This document shows positions 12,413 to 25,212 of a DNA stretch of 64,000 nucleotides, one piece after another. Source of the DNA: Psilocybe azurescens (lineage: Eukaryota > Basidiomycota > Agaricomycetes > Agaricales > Agrocybaceae). Each line of letters opens with the position of its first letter. Within the stretch, counting starts at the first letter, position 1. Both the position numbers and the translations under genes were made by a program. Location of the stretch: the NCBI GenBank assembly GCA_023853785.1, contig JAJIRX010000622.1:1240001-1304000 (forward strand). Direction: 5' to 3'. The notes beneath the pieces are model-generated. The model searched no databases and was not told the origin of the DNA. It saw nothing but the letters and a program-made list of their open reading frames with translations.

Positions 12413-13809
12413 ATGGCAGGTAAATATCTCACCTCGTACATACCGATAAACCTCGATTGTGCTTATCTATTGGTCACACAGTGGAAGATACTCACTCCAC
12501 TGCTCTATCTGGGTTTTTACTCGCATTCGACATTATCTATGTCTTGGGATTGATTTCTCTCGGGGCGGTCTTTTTGACAGCCTGGTGTTCGCCAAATATC
12601 AAAAGGGCGTCAACATGGTTAATGGTCGTGTTTTCATGGATTATAACCAGCCTTGGGAACTTGATTTTAATTGGCCAGCAGACGGGTCGTCCTCCAATGA
12701 TGATTGCGTGCCTTTTTCAAGCGATGTTGATTCATGCCCTGCCTATATTGTGAGGCTACCATGCTTTATCGTGCGGCTTATAGCGGTGGCTTATGAACTC
12801 AGCACGTCGTTTTATGTTACTGCGTTTATGCTACAGGTTTATTTGTCGATCCATCTTGCCCTCAAAAGCAATTCAACCATCTCGAAATTCCAAATGACTC
12901 TAGTAAGTCCCACTATCGTATGTTGAACGATACAGTCCCATAATATCCTCCAGCTTCATGTGGTTCCCTGTGGTTCCTTTTTCTGCGTTCTGCTAGAGAT
13001 ATTGATTGTACTTGCCTTTTTGTCGTCTACGTAAGCCACACAATCTGACCTAACTTCAGCTTGGAATCACCCAACCCAGTTCAGTCCAAAGACACCCTCT
13101 GGGCATGTATTGCCACTTAACACTTTCCTCGGCGTAAGCCATTCAATAAACACTTCCAAATCCTAATCCAGCTTTTTAACTAACGATAGGTCAAAAATCA
13201 CTGCGGCACTCACTATTAGCGCATTGGTAATATTCCTTTCCTTAGAGGGTGCGTTTCGTATCTCGATCGTGATAAGGTTCCCACGTTTATATTTGACATT
13301 CTCAGCATTAATCGGGGTTGTGCTTTGGCGTCTTTGGAAGTCGACAGGGAAATTAAGTCCTCTGCGGACCCATGAGCATATTTCCTTCGATGTGGCCGTT
13401 CGTGTAGTAATATTCGGATTTTGCCCCATGATCGCCATCGGGTAGGCTCTTTCTCGAGACAGTCTTTCTGTTCTATCACAAACTCAATTGGGCTGGGAAG
13501 GGTGTCATCACTTGAATATTTTCCAAAAGCTAGGATAGACACCATCACGAGCAGCATTATCCAGGCAGTCCGTGAGTGACCTGGACCCATACGCTACAAC
13601 AATGGGCAAATATCTGACGTTGTACAATTTTACTAGTGCCGGTAGTAGCAGGTCTGATATTTGGGACCCAAAGAGTGAGTTCAAGTCGATGTTGTTATTT
13701 ACGCACTTTAGTCTTGACACTTTTATGACACGTCTAGGACATCCTGTGTGTGTGGATGTTTTGGAGGAAGAATCCAGGGCCTCAGAAATCCAAATCGAAC
13801 TGTGTATAA
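12413..13809 (+). CDS. Seven-transmembrane GPCR-like receptor of the fungal orphan type
   Basis: Nine exons give an unbroken 311-residue protein: 12413-12419, 12482-12749, 12803-12902, 12954-13007, 13060-13133, 13190-13441, 13501-13571, 13637-13674 and 13738-13809. It has seven hydrophobic segments, roughly residues 13-37, 47-71, 80-112, 125-143, 168-190, 231-255 and 262-285. Family marks I know from the GPCR-like proteins expanded in Agaricomycetes are present: GMYCH after the fourth segment, EGAFR, RVVIFGF, and LPVVAGLIFGTQRDIL at the last segment. The cytoplasmic tail is short and basic (WRKNPGPQKSKSN). The likely role is membrane signalling, but ligand and G protein are unknown. The first exon has only seven coding bases. 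The last intron was placed at the acceptor that restores the FGTQRDIL motif; an earlier acceptor would stop at once. Confidence 0.85.
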
Positions 13810-14184
13810 CATTGTATAAACCTGTATTAAGTTATTAAGCACAACTTCATATTTATTAACCAGTAGCTTTCAAGTCTCGTGGTGATCCTGTCGAATTTCT
13901 TAGTGCAAGTTTGGTGCAAGACTGCAAGTGGTAATTTGGTCACTTTGTACGATCATCATTGAATCCGCTTTAGAATCGGAAATGAGTTTCAATCAGTACC
14001 GATACACAGTGCTAAAGCCTAAAGGTAATCATTTTGACGTTGTTCATAATTTTAAAAATAGAGATGAGGTCAATGACGCCAACTTTAAGAGCATGCAGAC
14101 AAACGTAATCAAAACAGGAAGAAAGTTGGAGAGGGGCTTGGCGTGCTCTTAGATTTGTACATTTATCAGGACGACTACCTGCAG

Positions 14185-17100
14185 ATGTACGAGAACCGTC
14201 GCTCGAGTGCTGCTGCTCATGCACTGCCCAGTCTTCCACCCGGGGCACAGCCGCCCGTAATCGGTCAAGCTGCCGCAGCACACGCATTTCCGACGACAGC
14301 TTACTCCTTCCAAATCACACCTCCTATGTCTGGTCACGAACCTCTTCCAAATCCCTGGGATTCGCATCCGACCTCCAATCAAACACTACCACCGATGAAA
14401 CCTACTCGACCGCGCGTAGTATCAGTGCAAGACCCGTATTCATCTCCTCTAGGCCAAGGATCGGGATCTAGTATACGAACGGGACAGAAGATGTCATTCC
14501 CTTTTCCCGAGCCAGATATCTACCGGTCTACATCATATCGAAATGAGATACCGCCCAACGAGAGACTATCGCACCATCATACCAGAAGCGATCTTGGTTC
14601 CCCTTCCAGCGCCTCTACTTTACAAGCCCCACAACAATTACATCACCGCAACACCTCCGTTACTTCATTTGCGTCCTCCTACAATGGTTACAACGAAGAT
14701 GAACATTTTGGTTCAGATTATAACGAAGTATTTATTCTATCTTGCTTCAAACATTCAATTCTATTGACAGTTTATCCAGGTAGATGACAATGAGATTGAA
14801 AACAACTCGGTGCGGGCTTTAACAGACCAACAGTGAGCATACCCAATTCCTCTTTTGCTAGTATCGTTGCACATTTTCAATGCAAGTGTTTTAGACTAGC
14901 ATCTGAGGAAGGCCTACGCCGCTTTCAAGCAGGAGAGCTACCCGACAAGGACCAAGAATGGCATCGTTTAGTCCCCGAGGAGGCAAGAGACGCATTAGGA
15001 AAGCAGGAAGTGCAAAGGCAGTCAGTCATATTCGAAGTCATAAAATCGGAAAGAGACTACGTCGCCGATCTAGAAGCAGTTGAAGCGGTTCGTCTCTTTT
15101 TTTCTCCGCATTATTCTAACATGATTGCTAAACTTTTAAAAAGGTGTATATTGACGGCCTGCGCACTGCGAAGCCTCCAATAATATCTGCATCCCGTCTA
15201 GGTGGATTCATCGACGAAGTTTTCCAGAACCTACGAGTTATATTATCTTACCACCAACGTATCCTTGCTGCACTGTTTGCACGCCAACGCGAGCAACACC
15301 CGTTGATTCAATCCGTAGCAGACATCGTGTTAGACAGTCAGTTTTTCCGGCCATATTCAACCGTACATTTGTTGACGATCAGTTCGTGAACAGCCGTGCT
15401 TGCAGCCGATTTTCGTTCCAACTACGAGACATACATCAAGCAATACCCTCTTGCAGAATCACGGCACCGAAAACAAATGAAATCCAACCGTGCATACGAG
15501 ACGTTTATTCAATCAGTCTCAAATGACCCTAGAATACGCAAACGAGACCTCATCACCTTCCTTTCGCGGCCTGTCACCAAACTTCCACGACTTAATCTCC
15601 TCCTTGAGCAAATCTTAAAATTAACAGACACAGAATATGATCACCCCGATCTAGAAACGCTCCCAATCATTCTTGGTATTTTGAAAGATTGTATCAAGAG
15701 CACCCAACCCGGAATTGAAGCGGCCGAGAGTAAGGTCAAATTTTGGGGTCTCTGCGAAAGTCTAGTGTTCCAAAAGGGTGAAATAATCGTATGTGTTACT
15801 TTTGACGTCATCATCTCTCGCACCGTCTTGACAACTTATGGCAGGACATGGATCTCTATGATGAGAGCCGTACACTTGTTTATTTAGGCCCTGTCATGCG
15901 TCGCAGTCGAACAGACACAGGGTTTTCTGAAAAATGGCTAGAATTGACTGCGGCATTACTTGATAATTATTGTAGGTTTATTTTTCATCCAGACATGCCT
16001 ATATCAACTCAAGCGTGCCCTAGTTATACTCACTCGAGAAGAAAAACGCTCGAACGGTACCGTCAGGCGTTTACTCATGTCTCGGGTGTGTTCATTTTAT
16101 GATCATGTCGCTCTCACTTTTTCATACAAATTTTACACTTGAAGCCTTTGCCACTTTCTTTCCTGCGTCTTGGAGCTTTTAACACGTCACCTGAGCTACG
16201 TCGCGAGAAAGCAGATGATGGTGGTCTGCTGGATAGGTATCGGACGCAGTCGGTCCCGATGTATCCATTCACCATATATCATGCCTCGAGTCGTTCCACT
16301 CGGCGGTATACCCTATATACTGCGAGCGAGGTGTTACGGAAGAAATGGTACAACTCGTTTGTAGACGCAATTGGAGTACACAAGGTCCGCCAAGAGGCCA
16401 ACATGGTACGTCTTTTTGTATGTAAAGAGTCCTGTTTTCATGTTCTAATTTCTTTGTCTAGTGGTTCAATCCACAAACACTTACCGATGGATTTTTCAGA
16501 ACGGTGCCGCGGGATTCTACTCCAGCCAATGGACTGAACTTTACGGGGAGAATTCAATGTGCCGTGCCATTTTGTAATGACCATTCATTTCCTTTCTATT
16601 TATCTTATCTAACGTTGTATTCTGTATCTAGTCAATGGCTCTCGACGCTTTCTAGCAGTTGGATGTGGTCCAGGCGTCTACGCCGCCCCTGTCAACACAG
16701 AAAGTGAGTGAATATTCTTTTCTGAAATACGGAAGTATTCTCTTTTCTGATTAGCGAGGAAAGAGTATCGTCTCGTCATACCTTGTCGGAACCCAACTAC
16801 GTTAGCGGCTTTCATAACATGGGGAGAAAAAGATTTTCAATCGCTTGGTGGTACAAGTCAACACTTCGATCACATCTTATTCACTGGATATTCTTGCTCG
16901 GCTTGCCGATGGACAGACGGATACTCGAGCGCTGGAGGCCTCTAAGGAACGTATCGGTGGTAATGATGCGCACATTGTCTTCTTCAAGCATGTGCATCTT
17001 GGAGGGAGGGCATTATGTGAGTGTCTTCATATCTGTTCATTTTGTCAAAATTTTGAATGTCTTTTGGGGTCGTTTTGCAGTAATCTATGTTTCAAAACGA

Positions 17101-18027
17101 AGACTTGCGTCATCTATGAATCTGCAAGTGCTAGAGGCTGTTGATGTGAAGGACCTATTACTTGCTCCTAAAAGATCTGTTGCGTCGAGCATGCACTCGT
17201 TTAGACCTTACGGTGAGGTTAGTCACCATCGATCTCGCTATTATATGTATTCGGTGTGTAAAGGAACTAACTTATGCCACTCCTCAGCCAGGTTACATAC
17301 CTAAAGATGCATACGACATTGTCGCGCTGTCGAAGACAATTGGAGTCTGCACGAGTGATGGGATTGTTACACTGGATCCAACAAAGTGAGTACTACCATT
17401 GACGTTAGTTGCATCCAGACCTGTTATCATTGTTTGCTTCCCCTTTCAAGTCTCGTGGAGTCTGCCGTAGCTATTGTACCCGACTTGAAGGACGCAAGTT
17501 CCAATGAGCCCATGGCTTTGCTAAAAGCGCGTCTTGACGGCAAAAAGCCGTTGGGATTTGTGAGAGTTGACCAAAACGACCTGCTGGTAATTTATGATGG
17601 CGAGTTTCTTTTCTTATCGTCAATCTTCGAAATATATTTATCTAGTGTTTTGTCAGAAATCGGCTGTTATATCGACAAGCGCGGCGTACCCGCTCGTCGC
17701 TGTGGTTTCATCAAATGGGAGGTCAGGGCAGTCTCTTATGCCTATCGCAATGGACATATCTTGCTGGTCTCTTCCGAGTTCATAGAGATTCGAAATGTAA
17801 CCACAGGGCGGATCGTGCAGGTCATTGAAGGACAAGACATAAGGCTGCTCTACTCTGGACCTTATATGACCAAGGATGACCCAGTACTGATAGCCATGCG
17901 CGGCAGAAAGGACGACAAAGAAGGCGTCAGCGATCGAATTGCTGAATTAATCCAGACAGAGGAGATCAGCGTGATGTCACCCACGAGGACACCATCGTCG
18001 TCGATTTGGGACGAGTGGGATATGTAA
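14185..18027 (+). CDS. Rho guanine nucleotide exchange factor (DH-PH-CNH, Rom2 type)
   Basis: Activates Rho1-type GTPases in the cell-wall integrity pathway by GDP release. A Pro/Ser-rich N-terminus (14185-14727) leads into the DH domain (about 14990-15790; IFEVIKSERDYVADLEAVE and FLSRPVTKLPRLNLLLEQIL), the PH domain (about 15850-16410; LDNYFILTREEKR across an intron, RRYTLYTASEVLRKKW) and the citron homology domain (about 16420-18000; KDAYDIVALSKTIGVCTSDG, VIEGQDIRLLYSG). It ends in DEWDM. The frame is kept over more than ten introns, including one GC-AG intron (17600-17656). One break remains: a run of five A at 16827-16831 where four would keep the CNH frame, probably a sequence error. The start is the first in-frame ATG of the N-terminal exon; further 5' exons are possible. 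Confidence 0.88.
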
Positions 18028-18329
18028 GGTATTGGTAGATTTAGTGCCTGGATTTTTATTATCTGCTTTATTATCTGTTCTGCTTTCTCTTTCTGCTGCT
18101 TCTATTTGACATTTGTAGCCCAGTATACCCTATGGATGTATCATTAAACGAAATATTATATTATATAGACTATCTCTAATCACATTTTCCCCCCTTAGTA
18201 CTGGAAGGTTGTATTCAAAAGCCAGTGACTTTCCGTTCCTTCTTGATAAAAAGATCTGGAGTTCTCTGCTCTTACAATGCATCTTGGATCGCAAGCGGGT
18301 AATATAAATGAGATTATTAACCTAAGTGT

Positions 18330-20419
18330 TTAAGAGGTTGCGCCTAATGTGCGCCTTTCTATGAATCCTTTGATGTTGGAGTGACCCTCCAATGTGCCAA
18401 AGAAGCATCGTTTGGCGCTACTTTCCCAGACGACCACGTCGAGCTCCTTTGCATAGTTAAGAACAAATTCGTAGTCTGCTTGCGATGCAAACGCGGTGTA
18501 TAGATATCCTACCATTGTTTGATATCAGTCAAATTTTTTTTTAAAAAAAAACTCTCTTGTAAGGTTGCTTACCTTCTCGGGACTTCAAACGATTTCGTTC
18601 CAGTTCCCATAGTCTTATCTGATCCTGCACCGTGACCGGAAGCAAAGGGTTCTGATGAAAAGAATTGATTACTAGAACAAGTACCAGACAGACCAAACAC
18701 GCACGTTTTTACGCATCTGTGGGTGTGCATGTGTGACTAGGTAACTTATAATCTAATAAATTGAAAAAGCAAATTAACGACAGTGGATTGAGAATGCGCA
18801 GGATAGACGAACCTGATCAGCAGATATTCCATTCATCAGCGCCTTCTTCACGCTATCCCGTGTGATAGAGCCCACAACGAGGTTCGGGAAGCGGTATTTC
18901 AAAGACACGAAGAGGTTCAAAACCGCAGTTTGCAAGGGATTGTCTGTGGCAAGATTTCAAATGAAAAAGCAAGGCCATTAAGAGAAGCAATTACCGGTGT
19001 AAGCGTAGACCCGATAATTTGTTTCCAGAATAATGAAGCCTTCCTGAGGGCCGGAACTTGTGCCAGTGGTGGTAGGGAGAGGTGGAGAAGACGAAGTCAA
19101 GGTGGTCGAAAGACGAGTGGGACTGAAACGCCGCGATGAGGGCTTTGAAGGTAATGTCAAACCCGTTACACTGAGGCCATAGAACTTGATAAATGGATAT
19201 ACCTTTCGCTGCCAAATAAGACCGTAGTCTCGTAAATCTTCCAGCATGGCTTTCTGCGTTCCGCTTAAATTCTCTGTTGAGTATTCCTGAAAACTTCCTC
19301 ATCAGTGTAGCATCAGGTGAAAGTTCGAAGACATTACTCTGCCCAGTTCCATTGTCGAAAGCATAAATATAAATCCCAGAACCTCGACCAAGTCCATTTG
19401 CCGTTCCTAAACGAAGGTCTTAATATGAGCAGACCAGATGGTACAACAAAACGCACCTCCGCTAGATGTAGGTATTGGAGCAACAAGTCCCAAAGTTGGT
19501 CGTGAGGCGAATGAAGGAGAAACTGGAAGCCCGCAGACGTAATTTGAAGTAATGAATTACTTAAGATATAAATTATCGTCAGGAGAATCTTTCTATATCG
19601 ATAGACGACATTGTAAACATACTGGGAAGTAGCCATCAATCCGCTCCGTTGCAGTAAGAAGAGCACTCCTTGAGACGGTTTTGCAGGTGATTGTCCAGTG
19701 CCGGAAGAAACCATGTAATGCAGAATAGTCTGGTTTACGGATTTAGTTCAAAATCGAGGCCAGCGATACATAGGTGATCTTTAGCCACCTCCCATCTTTC
19801 CAAGGCGAATCCATCGAGAGCTTCGAGATCAAAATTCTGTCGTTTATCGTCTTTTTCAGCAGGAACGCCAAAACTTCCACTTGTCCCCCTTTCAAGACTT
19901 CAATCACATCGGGAATTGACGAAAAACTGAAAATAATCACCCTCCCGTAATTGCCTGACGGAATCCAGACTTAAACGTCCCATTCAACGCCAACTTCGAA
20001 GAAGACGGCGGCAGGATGTTCAATCGTCCTAATGTGGCAAGGGCATCTTCATAAAGCCTAGGAAGCGATAAACAAATGTTTACGACTGTCAGCAGCAGCG
20101 ATCGACCATGTACTTTTTGCCTTCGCGAATGACCCATGCCGCCATAGTTGATACGGCAATTGCGGACTCAAGCCATAGTAAATTCATTATGATTTGCCTC
20201 TCCAAAGGCGCAAGTAGTCTGTCAGAAGATGTCAAGGACTGTAGAACATTCAAGACACCTCAGGAAATGTTACCGAAATATTGATAAACATGAAGAAGGC
20301 CTCTGGTACAATCTTGTCAATGTATTTTGTGACTGCGACTGCAGAAAGGGGAGCAATGCATGAGGGGTATGAATCTGTTCTCCGTTCTCTGAATATATGT
20401 AAGGCTGGACAGCGGGCAT
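18330..20419 (-). CDS. TFB2: TFIIH core subunit Tfb2/p52
   Basis: A structural subunit of the TFIIH core, used in RNA polymerase II transcription and nucleotide excision repair, where it anchors and stimulates the XPB helicase. The order of family motifs across about ten exons is clear: [16 protein letters not shown] at the N-terminus, [116 protein letters not shown], and a C-terminal [13 protein letters not shown] followed by the [19 protein letters not shown] region. The size is as expected for p52 (about 460-480 residues). I found no frame break. The start at 20419 is the in-frame ATG before the conserved region, but a short upstream exon is possible. Confidence 0.9.
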
Positions 20420-20759
20420 CGCATAGAACACAGTCCTTGGTTGAGAATAAGTCGTAGTAGGAACAAAATAAACTAGTCTCATACACCCAACTGTGACTCG
20501 CTATCCGAAATTAAGCCTACATAGATATAAGGTTAGGGTTTGCGCGTGACGTCATTGGGTTGAAGACATTGTACAGAATAGGCCCATTCATATCTGAAAA
20601 CATTCAACCGGACACAAGAATGAAAGATAAGAAATGTTGTGTGCAGGCAACTGATTATTCCATTTTATAATTCACTTCTTGCATATCAGAACAGATAGAA
20701 TAGTTGGTAGTCAAAAATCCAGTCATTTGATATTCATGTCTAATCTATAAGAAAAACCT

Positions 20760-22260
20760 CTACTCTGTCTCCTCGGCCTCTGTGGTGAACACCATGCACA
20801 AACCATCGTCGCCTGCGCTCACGATTACTGAGCCGTCCAACCCGAGGGATGCGCCGAGCACTGCTGCTCTGTGTCCTGTATGAGTTCGCACCAGTGTGCC
20901 ATTTCGGGCATCCCAAGTACGGAGAGTTTTATCAGCAGATCCGGATATCAAGAGATGTGATTTGGAAGCAGGGTGAGAGAGTAGCGTTGTAATCGCGTCC
21001 TGGATTACGAAAGTGAGAATTAAATTAAATACTGCACATAAAATAGAGAAGGTAGAAGACGAACCTCGTGGTGCAGCGTTGAACGTAATCTCATTGTGCT
21101 GAGATCCCAGATGCAGGCTTTACCGTCAGTAGCGCCAGTGACGACCACACCTAAGCCGGTAGTTCCAGCACCAACAAGATCCACAAACACAATAGCTTCG
21201 ATGCTTTCTCCTTCTGTGTGGCCACCTAGTGTTGAGACGATTTCTCCCTTACTCAGGCTTATCACACGGACGCCGCCAGCGGCACCGCCAACGACTGCTA
21301 ATGTCGATGCGGGATTAACGGCTACGGCTGTTATTCCGTCAAGGCTGAAGCGAGCATCGTCTGGGCCCAGTTTAAATATCGGAGTGGATGAGCGGGGATC
21401 CCAGAAGATCAGGTAACCTTCTTGGTCTGCCGAGATAATTCTTTTGCCTGAATATGGGTTAGGATTGGAAAATCATCCCAAGATGTAAGGCGTACCATCT
21501 GGTGTAAATTCACCACAGTTAACAGGACCCATGTGTCCTGCAAACACTCTGCATAGTGTTTCCTGATGGGACTGTTTTGATGGATAAAGTCAGATAAATC
21601 GAAGTGCAAAGAGTAATGAGATATTTACGTTGCCAGAGCCATAGCGTGGAATCATTAGATCCTGCCAGAAGAACAGAACCCTTTGGATGCCATCGCAAGA
21701 ACTGAAGTTGACTTAGCTAGGTGTATGAACGTCTAGTACAGTTTGGTACATACCATGACCTCATCGGGACCCTGTAACTCTGTCAAAAATTCCCAGGTGT
21801 TGTAGTTTTCTTTTCCGACTCTTCTCCAAATCCTGATCTTGCCGTCCATGCCTCCAGTAGCGATCATCTCTCCATCTGCGCTCCAGGCCGTGCTTGTTAC
21901 ACTGTCGGTGTGTCCCGTCAATTTTACAAGAATTTCGCCGTCTGTTATATCCCAGATGTAGCCCAGATCATCTTCACCTCCGGAAGCAGCAATAGGTTGT
22001 GTGGGATGGCAGGCCACGGCAAAAACGGACGCGTTGTGTGTGTTGAAATGTTGTACAGAGATATCTTGGACGCGACCTGAGGATCCTTCGGCCATGTCTC
22101 CCAAGGTATCTCCTGCTTCATCGTCCTCGTCGTCCTCGTCCATACGTTGGTCACTATCGTCTTCTACTTCCTCAAGGATATCGTCTTCCGTGATAAATAG
22201 TTCATCTTCATTCTCTTCCTCGAGATCGACGTCTTCGGCACGAGCTTTTCCTGAGGCCAT
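20760..22260 (-). CDS. SQT1: WD-repeat ribosome assembly protein of the Sqt1/AAMP family
   Basis: In yeast Sqt1 is the dedicated chaperone of ribosomal protein uL16 (Rpl10). The N-terminus is strongly acidic (DVDLEEENEDE, DEDDEDDEA), followed by WD repeats ending in GYIWD, IRIWRR, LWLWQ, LIFWDPR, ACIWDL and LRTWD. The Asp/Glu-rich head plus beta-propeller is the Sqt1/AAMP layout. The start ATG at 22258-22260 precedes MASGKARAEDVDLEEE. Exons join cleanly except near 21547-21551: there the frame for LPSGNTMQ and the frame for VFAGHMGPVN differ by one base, and this spot is not a homopolymer. The gene is divergent from the PDI gene, with 494 bp between start codons. Confidence 0.88.
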
Positions 22261-22325
22261 TTGTTTCTGTGTATAGTAGCTGGGGTGTTGGACCTTGGTT
22301 TAATGTAAGGGCAGAATTTATAAAG

Positions 22326-22343
22326 CTGCTGCTGCTGCTGCTG
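22326..22343. repeat. (CTG)6 microsatellite in the SQT1/PDI divergent promoter
   Basis: Six perfect CTG units lie 66 bp upstream of the SQT1 start codon, probably in its 5' leader (CAG on the transcribed sense). No coding role is evident. Confidence 0.85.
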
Positions 22344-22754
22344 AGTAAACGAATTGACAATTCGAGGGAGACTGACTATAGAGTATTTGCGAGCGAGCTG
22401 ACGAAGGCGATAAAAAACTACTATATCGGGAATTGACTCATCCCTCGTGGGCCGTCCATCTCACTGCTGATCGGCTCGGCGGCTCCAGAAGCTTCCCGGT
22501 GACTTCGCTAGCGGCTGCGATGGCTTGCAGTTTCAAGACCAACTATGTTTCTCGGGTTCGGAGTAGTGTACACTATTGGTGTGAGATTCCAGTATGTTTC
22601 TCTGAGAAGAAATGGACGGCATACGAACAGCATACGTGTATATTCCCGAGGGACATCAATACCCGTTAAGCCGGGATGACCAAGCAAATTATAAGGAGCC
22701 TTAGTCTCCACGTCAGTCCATCTTTAACCACTTTCTTGTTTCTTTCTTTCCACT

Positions 22755-24630
22755 ATGTTATTCTCTTTCTCTTTGGTCGTGACGGCCTTGGTTACGGCCG
22801 TCAGTGCGTCGAACGTAGTTGAACTTGTTCCAGATAACTTCGACAACGTTATCGGAAAGGGAACACCTGGTTTGGTTGAGTTGTAAGTTCTCGTTCCTCA
22901 GGCTCGTTAGGTCAAACAATATTGACAACCCCTACCACGCAGCTTTGCACCATGGTGGTATGTACACCTGATTATAGACTATTATACTCTTATGAATTCA
23001 TCTTCGTGATGTATCAGTGGGCATTGCAAAGTGAGCAATGCAAAAGCTAAAGTTAGGACGTCGCTGACAACCTCTGTATAGAATCTCGCTCCTGTCTACG
23101 AGCAACTTGCAGACGCTTTTGTACATGCCAAAGAAAAGGTCATAATTGCCAAAGTTGACGCGGATGGCGAGGGAAAGCCCCTTGGAAAGAAATATGAAGT
23201 GTCTGGATACCCAAGTGCGTGAAAGAGCGCTTACTCCAACATTTCTTTGTACTGATGTATCATCTTTTAGCTCTATTATGGTTTGACGGTTCAGGGAAGC
23301 ACGAAAAGTATACCGAGGGCCGTGATCTCGACAGTCTGGTCGCATTGTACATCCTTCCCTAATTTCTAAAGCGCGTTTCGCATTCTAATCACACGGGCTA
23401 GTATCTCCAAAAGGTTGGCGTCAAGTCAAGCATCCCCGCCCCTCCCTCAGCTGTTGTCTCCGTCGATCTCCACAACTTCGACGAAGTTGTCATGGTCAGT
23501 TGCTTTCATGGTCATCTTGCTGTCGGATGTAGCCTTACTGTTATATGCACAGGACCCTTCAAAGAACGTCATTGTATCTTTCACAGTACGTATGCATGAT
23601 ACGAACTAGTATGTATCCTACTCACAGAGTTATTAGGCTCCCTGGTGCGGTCACTGCAAAATCTTCACCCTCATTATGAGAAAGGTGAGGATAGCTATTA
23701 CGCGTTTCCTTCTGTATAATCTGACACTATCTCGTAGTCGCCGCCACCTTCCAACCTGAAAGTGACGTGAGTAGACATACTGTTCACCTATTCTAAACTT
23801 GCTAATGTTGAATCTAGTGCGTCCTTGCTAACATCAACGCCGATGAGCAAAAAAACCAGCAAATCAGCCAGAAGTACGAGGTCACTGGATTCCCTACCAT
23901 CAAGTTCTTCTCCAAGGATAGCAAGGAACCTGAGGACTACGAAGGTGGACGTACAGAGGCTGATATCGTTGCATACTTGAACAAGAAGTGTGGCACTCAC
24001 CGTGCTGTGGGCGGAGGGTTGAATGATGAGGTATGTTCAGGGACTCCCGCTGAAAGATCGTAGATCTACTACGCTTCTGTGTGTGGCTTGTTCGTGTTCG
24101 ATCATTTGCTGATGACTATCCCTGTCTTCGTCCTTCTAGGCCGGACTAGTCGCACAATTCGATTCGTTGGCTCACAAGTTCTTCACTGCACAATCTAGCG
24201 CCCGGGATTCCGTCTACAAAGAGGCGCTCAGCCTTGCCGCCACTACAGGAGCAGCAGCCAAGCATTACATCCGTGTCATGGAAAAGGTCACTAACGGGTC
24301 GGCCGAATATGTCGATAAGGAGACTAAGCGGTGGGTCTTTCGGTCTCGTCATAATGGACATATTCCTGATGCACGTTCTTTTTTTTCCCCTTTTCTTTGT
24401 GTGTATACGAATTGTGTGAACTCTGTTCTGTTTTCACCCGGTGTCTTTGGTATAACGACCTTTTACCCTATTCACGGTTCAATAGATTGAACAGCATCCT
24501 TGCGAAGCGCAACCTCACTCCTACTAAACTGGACGAGATCAAGGTCAAGATTAACATCCTCAAGTCTTTCGTCGAAGACAGAGCTGCTGAGGCCAAGGAC
24601 ACGATCTCACGAGAGGCGTCGGAGCTTTGA
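22755..24630 (+). CDS. Protein disulfide isomerase with two thioredoxin domains and a D domain (ERp38/TigA type)
   Basis: Catalyses disulfide formation and exchange in the endoplasmic reticulum. A hydrophobic signal peptide (about residues 1-19) is followed by two thioredoxin domains, each with the WCGHC active site, and a helical C-terminal D domain (ERp29c-like) from about 24140. No KDEL or HDEL signal is present: the protein ends EASEL, as is usual for the type with a D domain. The first active site is split over three exons, two of them micro-exons (22943-22957 and 23018-23030). After the second WCGHC a run of four A (23658-23661) breaks the frame, and five would restore the KNLHPHYEK motif; I read this as a sequence error in a housekeeping gene. 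Length about 375 residues. Confidence 0.92.
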
Positions 24631-25122
24631 GAAAGTTCGAGGTACCATCTTAATCATCAGTATAGTAGCACGTAAATAGCTTTCGAGCAATTGGGATCCT
24701 TTATTTATGTCTAAATACTCGTACTACTTCCGTGCCTGGCCAGGGTTTTGTAAGTTTGTGGGAGCTTAGGAGGACGTATGATCGCGCAGAAATATCCTCC
24801 TAGTGATCGAAAATCGCGCGAAAAGTCGCCTCGTGTCGGCAAAATCAAGCAACATGAGGGACCCGTGATCGACAGAACGCCTTGAGGCAAGTTGGATATG
24901 GCATTGATTAGGGCGAGGTCCGAGGATAGCGTCGAATTTAAATGAGGTGCTTGGGAGCATGGATGCTCTACCTTTCTACTGATTGGCTGTTAAGACCCCT
25001 TGAGCCACTTTATGTGTGGCGCTTAGTTTTGCTCCCCTGCTCCTCATCAGATAGGAGACCACCCTTGTGACCACTGACTAGAAGAGTCAAGAACCCACCG
25101 CTTCTAGCGATTGTGTGTTAAC

Positions 25123-25130
25123 ATATAAAT
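25123..25130 (+). promoter_or_regulatory. TATA-like box for the TDP2-like gene
   Basis: An atataaat element lies 83 bp before the ATG at 25213, in a stretch of about 580 bp (24631-25212) with no recognised gene. The position suits a core promoter, but function is inferred only from sequence and distance. Confidence 0.45.
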
Positions 25131-25212
25131 ACAGGTGGGTCAAAAGTGCCACGACAGATAACACACCATTACTTCTACAACTTTTTGTGCACAGAGTTAT
25201 TGGTAATCGATC

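Noticed and set aside
16820..16835. Programmed ribosomal frameshift in the Rho GEF
   Set aside because: No slippery heptamer with downstream structure is evident, and the same type of one-base break occurs in many unrelated genes of the window.
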